Shown here piece after piece: positions 15,225 through 24,291 of a stretch of 64,000 nt of DNA. The notes beneath the pieces were generated by a model. It was not told where the DNA came from, searched no databases, and was given only the letters and a program-made list of their open reading frames with translations. Position numbers and translations under genes: made by a program. Numbering within the stretch: the first letter of the stretch is position 1; each line of letters opens with the position of its first letter. Location of the stretch: contig CAWISP010000037.1 of assembly GCA_963838775.1 (NCBI GenBank), forward strand, positions 1 to 64,000. Reading direction: 5' to 3'. The stretch is from Chersky-840 sp963838775 (GTDB taxonomy: Bacteria; Actinomycetota; Acidimicrobiia; Acidimicrobiales; UBA8190).

Positions 15225-16112
15225 ATGCGAATGGGCTGTGCCGAATGTGGTTGTGTCATCGAATCGGGCGTCCGGGTTGTGGTCTGCAGCGACGAGTGTT
15301 GCTGTAGCGACGTGCCAGTGAGCGAGGCCTCGGACCGGTGGGCGCAGCAGCTGGCTGCGTGGTCGATCCCCGCGACCGTGCTGGCGGCCGCTCCCGAGTC
15401 CCCGTGGGGTTTCCCGCCTCAGCTGTTTGCCTCGGCGGCCGACCGCGCCCTGGCCGACCCCGAGTCGACCCCGTCGAGGCGACGCGCCACGGAGGTGCTT
15501 CCCTCAGGTGGGTGGGTGCTTGATGTAGGTGCTGGGGGTGGGGCCGCCAGTCTCCCCCTTGCACCACCGGCCGGAGTCCTCGTCGCCGTCGATGAGAGCC
15601 AGGCCATGCTCGACGTGTTCGCCGACGGGGCCGAGCGGCGGGGGGTGCGCCACATCGAAATCGTTGGTCGCTGGCCGGACGTGGCCCCCGGGACCCCTCA
15701 GGCGGCGGTCGTCGTCTGCCACCACGTCGTATACAACGTGGGTGACCTCGCTCCGTTTCTCGCCGCCCTCGACGACCACGCCGAACGGCGGGTCGTCGTC
15801 GAGTTGACTGACCACCACCCCCAAAGCGACCTCAACCCGCTGTGGCGGGTCATTCACGGCATCGACCGGCCAAGCCGGCCGACTGCCACGGACGCCGCTG
15901 AGGTGGCCGCCTCCCTCGGCTGTGACGTCCATATCGAGCGGTTTGAGCGACCATCGCTCTGGCACGAAGCGCCTCGTGACGAGCGCATCGCGTTCGCCCG
16001 CCGCCGCTTGTGTGTGGGCCGCGACCGCGACGCCGACATCGGCGCCTTTCTCGACCAGGCCGGTGATCCGGACCGCAAGCTCGTTACCCTCTGGTGGGAC
16101 CGCACCTCCTAA
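15225..16112 (+). CDS. SAM methyltransferase with an N-terminal Cys-rich segment
   Basis: About 295 residues. The main domain begins at ASDRWAQQLAAWSIP and carries the SAM motif VLDVGAGGGAASLPL, followed by CHHVVYNVGD. The first 30 residues instead hold a dense Cys cluster (CAECGC then CSDECCCSD) that looks like a metal-binding peptide. Starts at ATG 15225 or 15231 include it; GTG 15312 or 15318 would give the usual methyltransferase only. Its position right after ACR3 and DUF2180 suggests arsenic methylation or detoxification, but it is not a recognisable ArsM. The fused or overlapping Cys segment is unusual. Confidence 0.78.
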   Translation: MRMGCAECGCVIESGVRVVVCSDECCCSDVPVSEASDRWAQQLAAWSIPATVLAAAPESPWGFPPQLFASAADRALADPESTPSRRRATEVLPSGGWVLDVGAGGGAASLPLAPPAGVLVAVDESQAMLDVFADGAERRGVRHIEIVGRWPDVAPGTPQAAVVVCHHVVYNVGDLAPFLAALDDHAERRVVVELTDHHPQSDLNPLWRVIHGIDRPSRPTATDAAEVAASLGCDVHIERFERPSLWHEAPRDERIAFARRRLCVGRDRDADIGAFLDQAGDPDRKLVTLWWDRTS

Positions 16113-16391
16113 CGGTGCCCGCGCTGGACGCGAATACAGGATGGCCTGTTGCCTCGTGGCCGGAGGACATTCCCACCCCACGCGCAGGCTCACATCCAGG
16201 ATGCCCCAGGGCCGGGCGCACTGTTGGGCGCCCGACGACGAGACGAGGTGTCGCCAGGCCGACCGGTATCACCGCACTATCGAGCGCGTCACGTTCCAAT
16301 GCAGACCGCGCGAGATTGCTTGAGGGAGGAGGGCGGGTAGGGGAGAGCTTCCAGCGCCTCGAAGCCGTCCGGTATCGCCAATCGAGGTGGC

Positions 16392-16868
16392 TCAAGACTC
16401 CTTTGTGGCTGATGGGCGCCCGGGCTTGCGCATGGCCACGCCGGCCTTCAACAGGGTCTGGCGGACCGTCTCGGGATTGACCTGGAGCTCCTTGCCGATC
16501 GAGGCACAGGAGCGTCCCGACGCGTAAGACGAAACCGCTCGTTCGATGTGGTCAGGGGCGAGCACCCGCCCTCGCCTGGACACCTGGTGGCGTTCGAGAA
16601 GGGCCAAGACGGTGGTTCGGTGAATCGAGTGCTTGCCGGCCAAGGTGAGCGCGGTCGCTCCGGCCAGGTAGCCGGCGACGAGCTCTTCGATTTCCTCGGG
16701 TGGGAGTCGGCGCTGGATCTGTCTCGAGCCGTCAGGCGGAACACGACGGCACCTGATAGTTGCACTGTCTCGGGACGCACCGACGACGTGGTCGTAGAGC
16801 TCGCCGATGGCTGTTCGGACTCGCGGATTGATCAAATCAGGCCATGTGACACCGCTCAGATTCCCCAT
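16392..16868 (-). CDS. Double helix-turn-helix protein, recombinase-tail-like
   Basis: About 158 residues. The C-terminal 110 residues contain two HTH units (LAGKHSIHRTTVLALLERH and IGKELQVNPETVRQTLLKAG), a pattern seen at the end of actinobacterial serine recombinases. No catalytic resolvase domain is present, so this is either a stand-alone DNA-binding protein or a recombinase remnant. The frame continues to GTG 16940; ATG 16868 precedes the conserved part. Its presence supports accessory DNA here. Confidence 0.6.
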   Translation of the reverse strand: MGNLSGVTWPDLINPRVRTAIGELYDHVVGASRDSATIRCRRVPPDGSRQIQRRLPPEEIEELVAGYLAGATALTLAGKHSIHRTTVLALLERHQVSRRGRVLAPDHIERAVSSYASGRSCASIGKELQVNPETVRQTLLKAGVAMRKPGRPSATKES

Positions 16869-17171
16869 TTCCCCTGTTGAAGGGGGGTTTGAATAGTGTC
16901 CTCTAGGGTCCACGATCGTCTCGGAGACCGTCGTCTCCACGAACGGTCGTGGGTCAGTTGTGGAGTCTCGCTAGGTCTGAGACACATTGGCCGCGGCTCC
17001 CATGCGACACTTTTGGGACCCGGCCTTGGTTCCTGGGCGACACAGGCCTCGGTGGGTAGGCGACACCCGATCCGCGCCTCGCGGGATCCATGCCTCTTCG
17101 CTATGGACGTTCGTGGCCGCAACGAGGGAGGCAGCGACGGTGCTTGTGGGGGTGCCGGTTTGGGGTCCGGG
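16869..17171. other. Intergenic region upstream of the HTH gene
   Basis: About 300 bases with no convincing gene. A small inverted repeat (CCCCT-GTTGA-AGGGG, 16871-16885) lies at the HTH start. The rest shows no recognisable motif. Confidence 0.35.
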
Positions 17172-18518
17172 TCAACACTGGACCGCGAAGAGGTTCCAGG
17201 TGCTAGGCACTCCTTTGAGTTCGTGGGCGCCGCGGTCCTGAAACTCGATGCCCGAGCCCGCAACCAGATCTGCCACGGTACGCGATACAAGGACTTCACC
17301 GGGAGCAGCGAGGGCACCGACGCGGGCAGCAATGTGGACGGCCAACCCGCCGAGATCCTCACCGCGAACTTCACACTCACCCGTGTGAAGACCAGTTCGC
17401 ACCGGGATGCCGAGGGTCTCGGTGCCCTTCGTTATTGCCTCAGCGCATCGGATAGCGCGGCCAGGGCCGTCAAAGGCTGCCAGGAAACCGTCGCCCGTGG
17501 TCTTAACCTCCCGGCCATCGAACCTCGACAGCTGCTCCCTCACAACGCGGTCGTGGGAATCCAGGAGGGATCGCCAGCGTCGATCTCCAACTTGTGCAGC
17601 ATGTTGAGTGGAGCCCACAATGTCGGTGAACAACACTGTTGTGAGAATGCGCTCCACTTGGATCGTGGGCCGTTCCCCTGTCAGGAACTCAGCCACCTCG
17701 TCAGCAAGACTGTAGTTGGCCGGACTAACGCCCGGTCCCGCCCCTGGCAGCGTGATAAGCCGCGCGTCGCCTATGTGGTCTACCAGAAATCGACCGTGTT
17801 CAATCGGAACGATGGGATCGTCCTTGGCATGAAGCACCAGAGTCGGGGCCTGGACCATCGGCAACGCGGCACGAACGTCAAGCGTTCGAAGAATGTAGTT
17901 GTACAGGGCAGCCGCAGTCCTGGGAGTTGCTGAAGCGCGGAGCATCTTGGCGACAAACCTGGCAAACTCAGGGTTCTCCGCCATGCTCGGATTGATCAGG
18001 TCAACAAAATCGGTTGTTCCCCATTTCGACTCGATGATCTCTACGATGGTGTCAACCATTTCCTGACTGGCGCCAGCTGGGTAGTCATCGGCAACGACGT
18101 AGCGGGCCGTTGTGCTCATCAGAACCAACGCGCTCACTCGCTCGGGATGGGCCGCCGCGAAGAGGATGGCGATCGGGCCGGCATCGAGGGTGGCAAATAT
18201 GGCTGCCTGACGAGACCCCGCCGCATCGAGTACCGCCAGAATGTCTTCAGTCCACTCCTCCCAGGTGGGCATGGCGGAAAGCGGTACACCGTCGGAGGCG
18301 CCAGTTCCTCGACGGTCAAAAACGATCAATCGGCTGAACGACGCCAGTCGCATCATGAATTCCGAGGCAACAGGTGAGTCCCAACAGATGTCGAGGTGAG
18401 AGCCGAGCCCGTAGAAGTAGAGAAGATCCTGTGGACCTTCACCGATTACTTGGTAGGCGACATGAGCGTCGCCGACACTCACATATCTGGTCTCGGGGGG
18501 ACCAGCACCGGCCGCCAT
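17172..18518 (-). CDS. Alpha/beta-hydrolase-adenylate cyclase fusion
   Basis: 448 residues. Residues 10-275 are an alpha/beta-hydrolase fold (YFYGLGSHLDICW, FDRRGTGASDG, LVLHAKDDPIVP). Residues 285-448 are a class III nucleotide cyclase with metal-binding Asp in FTDIVGSTQ and TGDGFLAAFDG, and HTGECEVRGEDLGG. The nucleophile elbow, usually GxSxG, reads ATLDAG, so the Ser is missing and the hydrolase half probably senses a ligand rather than cleaves one. The product is likely cAMP. Such fusions are frequent in actinobacteria. Base composition here is less GC-rich than the later region. Confidence 0.9.
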   Translation of the reverse strand: MAAGAGPPETRYVSVGDAHVAYQVIGEGPQDLLYFYGLGSHLDICWDSPVASEFMMRLASFSRLIVFDRRGTGASDGVPLSAMPTWEEWTEDILAVLDAAGSRQAAIFATLDAGPIAILFAAAHPERVSALVLMSTTARYVVADDYPAGASQEMVDTIVEIIESKWGTTDFVDLINPSMAENPEFARFVAKMLRASATPRTAAALYNYILRTLDVRAALPMVQAPTLVLHAKDDPIVPIEHGRFLVDHIGDARLITLPGAGPGVSPANYSLADEVAEFLTGERPTIQVERILTTVLFTDIVGSTQHAAQVGDRRWRSLLDSHDRVVREQLSRFDGREVKTTGDGFLAAFDGPGRAIRCAEAITKGTETLGIPVRTGLHTGECEVRGEDLGGLAVHIAARVGALAAPGEVLVSRTVADLVAGSGIEFQDRGAHELKGVPSTWNLFAVQC

Positions 18519-18591
18519 GGCTCCAAGTATTGCCCCAAATCGAGTCGATTGCCGAGCTCAAGCACGGTCCCTATCGAGGCGGGAACCTTGG

Positions 18592-20091
18592 CTACTGGGT
18601 CTGCTGGTGCTCGCGCCACCTGCTGGGAAGGACGTCAGCGGCGTTCGGGTCGGCGAGAATTCGGGCTAGCACCTCCCGACGCTCGCTCGCGGCGGCGGCC
18701 ACGGCGGCGGAAAACGACCGCCACGGCTCGTTCTCGCCCTCGATCAGCCCTTCGACGCGCTGGTAGAGGGAACCCTGCTCCTCGGGGAGCTCGCTATCCA
18801 TGCGGACCCGGTACGAAGCGGGGTCTGCGACGTGGTCGAACATTCGGACGCTTGCCACCTCGAGGTCCTCATCGATGAGGATCAGGTTGGCCCCACGTTT
18901 CGGGTCGGCTTGCACAGTGTCGATCACCCAGCCGCCCGTGTTGAACAACCGCACGGGCCGGTCGAACCCCGACACCGGACGGCTGCCCACAAACGGCTTG
19001 TGAGTATGACCGAACACAAATTTCAGCTGATCGGGCCGCGGTCCATGGCGGCTGGGGTGATCAGCCTGGAGCTGCCTGAGCACTGGTCCACTGATGTAAC
19101 TGGTCAGTCCCTTCTCGGCACCGGCGGTGAGCCGCCCCTTCCCCGGCACGGGCGCTTGTCGCTCGAAGGGGGCCACGGCGCCCACGGCCAGCTGCAGGAG
19201 CACCCACAGCACCGGCTGGGCGAGCGTACGGGTGAGGGGCAGCCGACCTCTCCGGGGCATCCGGTCCGCCAATCCGCGCGCCATGTTCCTCGCCAGGAGG
19301 CGCATGTCCTTTGGCGACTGGAGCATGTCGTAGAGCAGGCCCATGTCCTCCCCCACCCGGCCAGACCGGCCCAGAGTCCCCCATAGGAAGTCCACCCACG
19401 CGAAATTCTCCGCCTCCAGGTCCCAAACGTGAAGCGGGTGCTCGCGGTGGTCGGTGAACATGATGTCCCTGAGCGTCGTCATCAGCCTGTAGATCGCTTC
19501 GATGTAGTGGCCGTGGTGGAACAGGACGGCTGTCGAGTCGTCGTCAGCTCGCAGACCGAGGTTGGGGTAGTGCACAACGAAATCGACGTCCTCGCCGGCG
19601 CGCTGTCCAATCGTCTCGAGCAGCTCGGCGTGCGTGGGTGGCTCGCCTTCGGAATAAAGCCACGTCGAGTGCCAGGGCAGTGGTATCTGGCGCTCCGGAT
19701 GTCGGAGCAGGAATGACGTGTACTGGCGCTCACGGGCGGTCTCCCACATGTGGTGGTCGTGGTTCCCCGGCAGGTACCAGACGGTTCTGTCGAAGAGGGG
19801 GTCACCGCCCGAAGGGAAGACCTCGTCCAGGAACACCTTGAACACGCGAAGCGCCACATCGTCGCTCGCAAGAGCCAGGTCCAGAACGTCCCCGTTCAGA
19901 ATGAGCGTCGGCTTGGCGGCCCCGGGTTCGTTGGCGTCCACGAGGGTCCGCAGCGCATCGGTCAAGGCTTTCAGCACGGGGCTGACGTGATCGGGATCAA
20001 CGTGGACGCTGCCGGGCTCCAACGCGCTGAGCAGACTGTTCTGCGCGCCGAAATGAAGATCTGAGAGGCATACATAGCGAATGTTGGTCAT
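18592..20091 (-). CDS. Calcineurin-like metallophosphoesterase
   Basis: 499-residue phosphoesterase with the di-metal motifs in order: LSDLHFG, ILNGDVLDL, LPGNHDHH, HHGHY and FGHTHKP. The middle contains an extra hydrophobic stretch (LAQPVLWVLLQLAVGAVAP) that may form a membrane contact. ATG 20091 (MTNIRYV) has GGAAAGGGG upstream; the longer frame to 20283 lacks family similarity. The substrate is unknown; Ser/Thr phosphatase, nuclease or lipid phosphodiesterase activity is possible. Confidence 0.88.
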   Translation of the reverse strand: MTNIRYVCLSDLHFGAQNSLLSALEPGSVHVDPDHVSPVLKALTDALRTLVDANEPGAAKPTLILNGDVLDLALASDDVALRVFKVFLDEVFPSGGDPLFDRTVWYLPGNHDHHMWETARERQYTSFLLRHPERQIPLPWHSTWLYSEGEPPTHAELLETIGQRAGEDVDFVVHYPNLGLRADDDSTAVLFHHGHYIEAIYRLMTTLRDIMFTDHREHPLHVWDLEAENFAWVDFLWGTLGRSGRVGEDMGLLYDMLQSPKDMRLLARNMARGLADRMPRRGRLPLTRTLAQPVLWVLLQLAVGAVAPFERQAPVPGKGRLTAGAEKGLTSYISGPVLRQLQADHPSRHGPRPDQLKFVFGHTHKPFVGSRPVSGFDRPVRLFNTGGWVIDTVQADPKRGANLILIDEDLEVASVRMFDHVADPASYRVRMDSELPEEQGSLYQRVEGLIEGENEPWRSFSAAVAAAASERREVLARILADPNAADVLPSRWREHQQTQ

Positions 20092-20315
20092 GGTCCTGCC
20101 CCTTTCCAGGGAACCGTTGGCCCGAAAGAGTACGTCTCCTCGGAGGTCTGCAATGGTCCAGCTCGATTTCCGGCTATCGTGCCGCTCCAAGCAACATTTG
20201 TGCGCTTCACGACCCGACCGCGTTCCGTGTCGTGGCGGAGGGCATGGGCCAGGAAATGTGGCGGCGGTCATCGGGTCGATCACAATCCTGAACCTGATCA
20301 GAAACGGAGGATCAT

Positions 20316-20990
20316 GTGAGCAAAGTCTTCATTTCGGGCCCGATGTTCAGCCCGGCTGACCTCTGGGAGCAGAGACAGATAAAGGACATAGTGGAAGCCG
20401 CCGGTTTCACGACCTACTACGCCCCCGAGGACGGGATCGAAGATGAGGAGCTGATTGCCGACCTTCAGTCGCCCTTGATGGCATCTTCGTCCTATCGGCA
20501 GGCGGCCCTTCTTGTACAGAAGATCGGGTGGACGCTCGACATCTACATGGCCACCTTCGGCTGTGACGCCATGGTCATGAACATGAATGGTCGGGTGCCG
20601 GACGAGGGGAGTGTCGTTGAGGCGGCCAACGCGTACGCCTGCGGCATGCCGCTGGTGCTGTACAAGGACACGTCAATCACGATGTGGGGCCCATTCGACA
20701 ACCCCATGGTCGCGGCGCTTACGGCGGGCTGGACACCGGTGACAAGCTACGCCGCCATTCCGCCCGCCCTGACCGCAGCCATAGCCGCCAAGGACTCCAC
20801 CTACTCTTACATCCCCCCACCCCAATTCGCCCGCGACCTCGCCATTGGTAGGCAAGTGGCAGAGAACCGGAAGCACGTGATGGAGGTCCTGCGGACCCTC
20901 TCCCGAAGCGGGAAGGACATACCACAAGATAGCGGGGGCCTGTGGGAGCAGCTGCTCAACCAGATTGGCATCAAGGACTCACCGACCTAG
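20316..20990 (+). CDS. Nucleoside 2-deoxyribosyltransferase-like protein
   Basis: 224 residues. It starts KVFISGPMFSPADLW and includes NGRVPDEGSVVEAANAYACG, the loop with the Glu used as nucleophile in nucleoside 2-deoxyribosyltransferases, followed by MPLVLYKD. These enzymes transfer deoxyribose between bases in salvage, or act as hydrolases. GTG 20316 follows GGAGG by six bases. It stands alone between two intergenic stretches. Confidence 0.8.
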   Translation: MSKVFISGPMFSPADLWEQRQIKDIVEAAGFTTYYAPEDGIEDEELIADLQSPLMASSSYRQAALLVQKIGWTLDIYMATFGCDAMVMNMNGRVPDEGSVVEAANAYACGMPLVLYKDTSITMWGPFDNPMVAALTAGWTPVTSYAAIPPALTAAIAAKDSTYSYIPPPQFARDLAIGRQVAENRKHVMEVLRTLSRSGKDIPQDSGGLWEQLLNQIGIKDSPT

Positions 20991-21267
20991 CGTTCACTCA
21001 TCCCCGCGCAGCATGCCTTCAAATTAGGCAAGACACCTCGTCGGGGGCCTGAGCTGCTCGGAGCCTGTGAAGAATGCCGATCTGATCTTGGGTGGTCCGC
21101 TTCGAGCTTTGTCCCATCATGCCCACGAGACACGGTCCGGTAATGCCAATGCCGACTTCTATCTGGCCTTGCAGGCGGGCTACGCGTTTCGTCGCTTCAG
21201 CCCTAGTGCGCTCCGGGACGGGTTAGGCACTGAACCTGATGCCAAAGTGACGCTCGGGCACCGATCG

Positions 21268-21639
21268 TTACTGCCCTGGGTGTTCGACGACGGCACCAAG
21301 CACGGCGGCCCCCGAGTGCTCGACATCCCGGGTAGCAGTGAGCAGGATGAGCCGACGACGGCCGGCCACGTCGCGAAGCCGGGTGACGATCGCCCGGGCG
21401 GGTTCCGTTCTCAGCTCGCTCCGATAGCGGCGAGAGAACTCGGCAAAGCGTTCCGGATCGTGGCCGTACCATCGGCGCAGCTCCGTGCTCGGCGCGACAT
21501 CCTTGGCCCACTCGTCCGCGTCGAGTGCCTCCTTTCGCACTCCGCGCGGCCACAGCCGATCGACGAGTACCCGGTGCTCGTCTCGTCGTCGGCCGAGGTC
21601 TTCGTAGACCCGTACGATCTCGACCCGGCTCTTCACCAT
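21268..21639 (-). CDS. DUF488 family protein
   Basis: About 123 residues with the family core RVYEDLGRRRDEHRVLVDRLWPRGV and WYGHDPERFAEFSRRYRSEL, each in order. DUF488 proteins are small and of unknown biochemical role, sometimes near DNA- or metal-related genes. ATG 21639 matches the normal family start, though the nearby GAGG is close. The upstream frame to 21693 overlaps the next gene. Confidence 0.8.
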   Translation of the reverse strand: MVKSRVEIVRVYEDLGRRRDEHRVLVDRLWPRGVRKEALDADEWAKDVAPSTELRRWYGHDPERFAEFSRRYRSELRTEPARAIVTRLRDVAGRRRLILLTATRDVEHSGAAVLGAVVEHPGQ

Positions 21640-21665
21640 GACCTCGATGATCACGTGAGAGCGAA

Positions 21666-21908
21666 CTATCGAGATTTCCCGGACTCCACCCACCGTTGGA
21701 AGAGATCGACCCGTTCAGCCGGCCATGCCCCGTCGCAAGGCATTGTCCCTGCTCGGAGCTGGGCCCCGATCGCCCCCGCATGTGTGCTGACGTCTTCGTA
21801 AGACCAAAGATCGAAGTGGGAGAGCATGGCGTCCCGGTCACGTGAGCGAAACAGCGGCTTCACCTGCCGCTCAAAGCTCACCGCTTCTCCTTCGGACGGA
21901 GTATCCAT
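21666..21908 (-). CDS. Conserved hypothetical protein with MPCDGAWP motif
   Basis: 80-residue soluble protein. Visible motifs are VKPLFRSRDRDAML, FDLWSYEDV and MPCDGAWPAERVDLFQRWV. This arrangement recurs as a small unnamed protein or C-terminal module in actinobacteria. ATG 21908 has AAAGGGTG seven bases upstream. It lies 26 bases before the DUF488 gene and probably shares its transcript. Function unknown. Confidence 0.72.
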   Translation of the reverse strand: MDTPSEGEAVSFERQVKPLFRSRDRDAMLSHFDLWSYEDVSTHAGAIGAQLRAGTMPCDGAWPAERVDLFQRWVESGKSR

Positions 21909-21986
21909 TTCGGGCACCCTTTCTATTCGTGTGATGGCCCGCCCTCTCATGAGTTGTTGACGTTCGACTGCCGGTGACCAGCTCGC

Positions 21987-22769
21987 TCAGGCGGGCGCCG
22001 TGGTCGTTTCGCCCGCGCTGGTGTCACGCCGGCTGACCGTCAGGTAGCCGACGAACACCACGATCAAGATTGCCAGGACGAGGCTCACGATGCCGTCCCC
22101 CCAGGCCAGGCCGCCCACGCCGCGAGGCTTGCCCATCCAGTCCGCGAACGAGGCGCCGAGAGGCCGGGTCAGGATGTACGCGAACCAGAACCAGAGAACT
22201 TCGTTGCGCTGAAGGAGGCGGTAGGCCACGGCGGGAACGGCGATCAGGGCCGCAAAGAGCACACCGGAGCGGAGATAACCGAGGTGCAGGCTCGTGGCCG
22301 TCATGTCACCGGCGGCGGTGCCGAGCGCGAACGTCGAGATGACGGTGCACCAGTAGAAGACCTCGCGCCGAGTCGTGAAGATGCTGTGGATGGAGAGGGT
22401 TTTCTCGCTCGCGTACCAGACCGAGAACACGACGGCCAGCACCACTGCGAAGAACGCAGTCGACGCCTCGTAGGGAACGTGGAACTTGATGTGTAGGACG
22501 TCAGCCGCCATCGTGCCGAAGACCGCCACCATGGCGACGGCCAACCAATAGACCCACGGGATGTACCGGCGCACCGAGAACTGCAAGACGAGCGCGATAG
22601 CCAAGGCGACGGCCCCGAAACCGACTGCGACGACCGGGTCGAATCTGTGGACCATGTAATCCGAGGTCGACTCACCCATGGCCGTGGTCAGGACCTTGAC
22701 GATCCAGAAGAACACGGTGACCTCGGGCACCCTCCGCAGTCCCGGAGCTCCCGCGTCGGGATGGGGCAT
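21987..22769 (-). CDS. COG4705/DUF347-like membrane protein
   Basis: About 260 residues and eight hydrophobic helices. A repeated motif appears near each helix pair: KVLTTAMGESTSDYMV, GTMAADVLHIKF, GTAAGDMTATSLHLG and RPLGASFADWMGKP. These xxGxxxxD repeats are the DUF347 pattern. Homologues are suspected transporters with no known substrate. ATG 22769 (MPHPDAGAPGL) is the likely start; the open frame beyond it is not conserved. Confidence 0.8.
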   Translation of the reverse strand: MPHPDAGAPGLRRVPEVTVFFWIVKVLTTAMGESTSDYMVHRFDPVVAVGFGAVALAIALVLQFSVRRYIPWVYWLAVAMVAVFGTMAADVLHIKFHVPYEASTAFFAVVLAVVFSVWYASEKTLSIHSIFTTRREVFYWCTVISTFALGTAAGDMTATSLHLGYLRSGVLFAALIAVPAVAYRLLQRNEVLWFWFAYILTRPLGASFADWMGKPRGVGGLAWGDGIVSLVLAILIVVFVGYLTVSRRDTSAGETTTAPA

Positions 22770-22975
22770 GTCTTTCCCGGGCGGTCGGCGTTCTGGGGTC
22801 ACGAAGGTTGGTTCTTGCGATGCGCCGTCGAAGTCCCCGGCCCGGAGGCCACGACGGCGTTGTCGAGCGCGGCGACGCGGGGGGCGAGGAGCACCGGAAC
22901 AGGATACGGCCCCGGGAGCGTCTCGGATGAGCAGAACGTGCACGGGAATTCGGAACCTTGGGATGATGAGCGGCG

Positions 22976-23671
22976 ATGAAGGTGGCGGGGCTCGATGGCT
23001 GCCGGGGCGGTTGGGTGATGGTTGTGGCCGTGGTCGACGGTGGGGGCGGCGCCACCGTCGAACGGGTCGAACGGATCCTCGAACTGGAGGCACTGGCAGC
23101 ACGTCTGGAAGCCGGCGAGCTCGGCGCCGTCGGCATCGATATCCCGATCGGGCTACCGCCCACCGGTCGTCGGCGCTGTGACGTCGAGGCTCGCCGGATG
23201 GTCGGCCCTCGGCGGAGCTCGGTGTTCCCCGCCCCCGTGCGAGGAGTGCTCGGAGCAACGACGCACGCCGACGCGACGCGCCGTTCCCGCGCCGTGTCGG
23301 GCACGGGCTTGTCCCGTCAGGCCTTCAGCCTCCTTCCGAAGGTCCGAGAGGCCGACGGATTTGTGACGCCGCAACGGCAGCGCCACGTATTCGAGGTCCA
23401 CCCCGAGGTCAGCTTCACCGCCATCGCCGGCCGACCCATGGCGCACTACAAGAAGACGCCGGCAGGACGCGCCGAGCGGCTCGAGACGCTGCGACAGGTT
23501 TTCGGCGACAGTGCGGTCCACGCCCGGTGGCGTATCGGTGGGACCAGCCCCGACGACGTCCTCGATGCTTTCGCCGTGGCGTGGAGCGCCGGTCGTCGGT
23601 TGACCGAGACCCATCTCCAGCTCGGCGGCGAGCTCGATGAACGTGGGCTCCGCATGGAGATCGTCGCGTGA
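22976..23671 (+). CDS. DUF429 (RNase H-like fold) protein
   Basis: 231 residues. It begins VAGLDGCRGGWV, with the Asp of an RNase H-like first strand, and has GIDIPIGLPPTGRRRCDVEARR, FEVHPEVSF and DDVLDAFAVAW, in the DUF429 order. It is predicted to be a nuclease or nucleotide-binding protein, but no activity is established. ATG 22976 lies close after a GATGAG stretch. Confidence 0.82.
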   Translation: MKVAGLDGCRGGWVMVVAVVDGGGGATVERVERILELEALAARLEAGELGAVGIDIPIGLPPTGRRRCDVEARRMVGPRRSSVFPAPVRGVLGATTHADATRRSRAVSGTGLSRQAFSLLPKVREADGFVTPQRQRHVFEVHPEVSFTAIAGRPMAHYKKTPAGRAERLETLRQVFGDSAVHARWRIGGTSPDDVLDAFAVAWSAGRRLTETHLQLGGELDERGLRMEIVA

Positions 23672-23731
23672 CGAGGCTCCTGCTCACCGGAGGCGGGCAA
23701 CGCACGAGCTCCTGGCGGCGTGCGCCTCGGT

Positions 23732-23974
23732 TCAGCTCATCCCGTCGGTGGGAGGCCCCCACGGCTCTCGGACGTCGCTGAAGGGGATGACCTCGGGGAG
23801 CACGGCGCCGTCTGAAGTGCGTCGAAGGGAGTATCCGTCCAGATGCGTCGCCACCACTTCGAAGCCCGCGCTCCAGGTTCCGAGATAGCGGTTGCGGACG
23901 GCGACCTTCATGCCGACATCGGATGTCGAAAGCGTCCCGGGTTGTTTGGCCGTGACGGCGTCCACGATGCTCAC
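23732..23974 (-). CDS. Small conserved actinobacterial hypothetical protein
   Basis: 80 residues, soluble, with VGMKVAVRNRYLGTWSAGFEV and GYSLRRTSDGAVLPEVIPF in order. Proteins like this are common and unnamed in actinobacteria. GTG 23974 is favoured by a strong GAGGAGGTGG site about seven bases upstream; the longer frame to 24145 has no support. Confidence 0.7.
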   Translation of the reverse strand: MSIVDAVTAKQPGTLSTSDVGMKVAVRNRYLGTWSAGFEVVATHLDGYSLRRTSDGAVLPEVIPFSDVREPWGPPTDGMS

Positions 23975-24291
23975 GGGTCCACCTCCTCGAGGTGCCGGCA
24001 CCGGCCTGCACCTGTGCGCCCGCCGCCGGCCATGGCCAGAAGTGTCGTCACGAGCGGACGCGAACTTAAAGGAGTCACTGTCCGTGGTACCCACCGACAC
24101 GGGTAGAAGACGGATCTTCGTCGTGCCACGACACCCGAGCGCCACGGTGCCGCGGGGCCGACGGAGGTCCGCGGCGGTTCACCGCTCCTCGTCCGTATCC
24201 GTCCAGCCGCGTCACGGCCATGATGGGACGGTACTCCGTCACCGGCGTCCGGTCGCGGATCCGACCTCAGCCCCCGGTGCCGTGCGTCGTG
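23975..24291. other. Intergenic region at the accessory/core boundary
   Basis: About 317 bases with no convincing gene, RNA or repeat. By eye the base composition rises from here rightward. Confidence 0.35.

Noticed and set aside
16392..16868. Intact serine recombinase
   Set aside because: The catalytic domain is missing upstream; only the HTH tail-like part is present.
20991..21267. Possible coding stretch on the plus strand beginning near 21067
   Set aside because: It runs into the antisense of the DUF488 gene and shows no recognisable domain.
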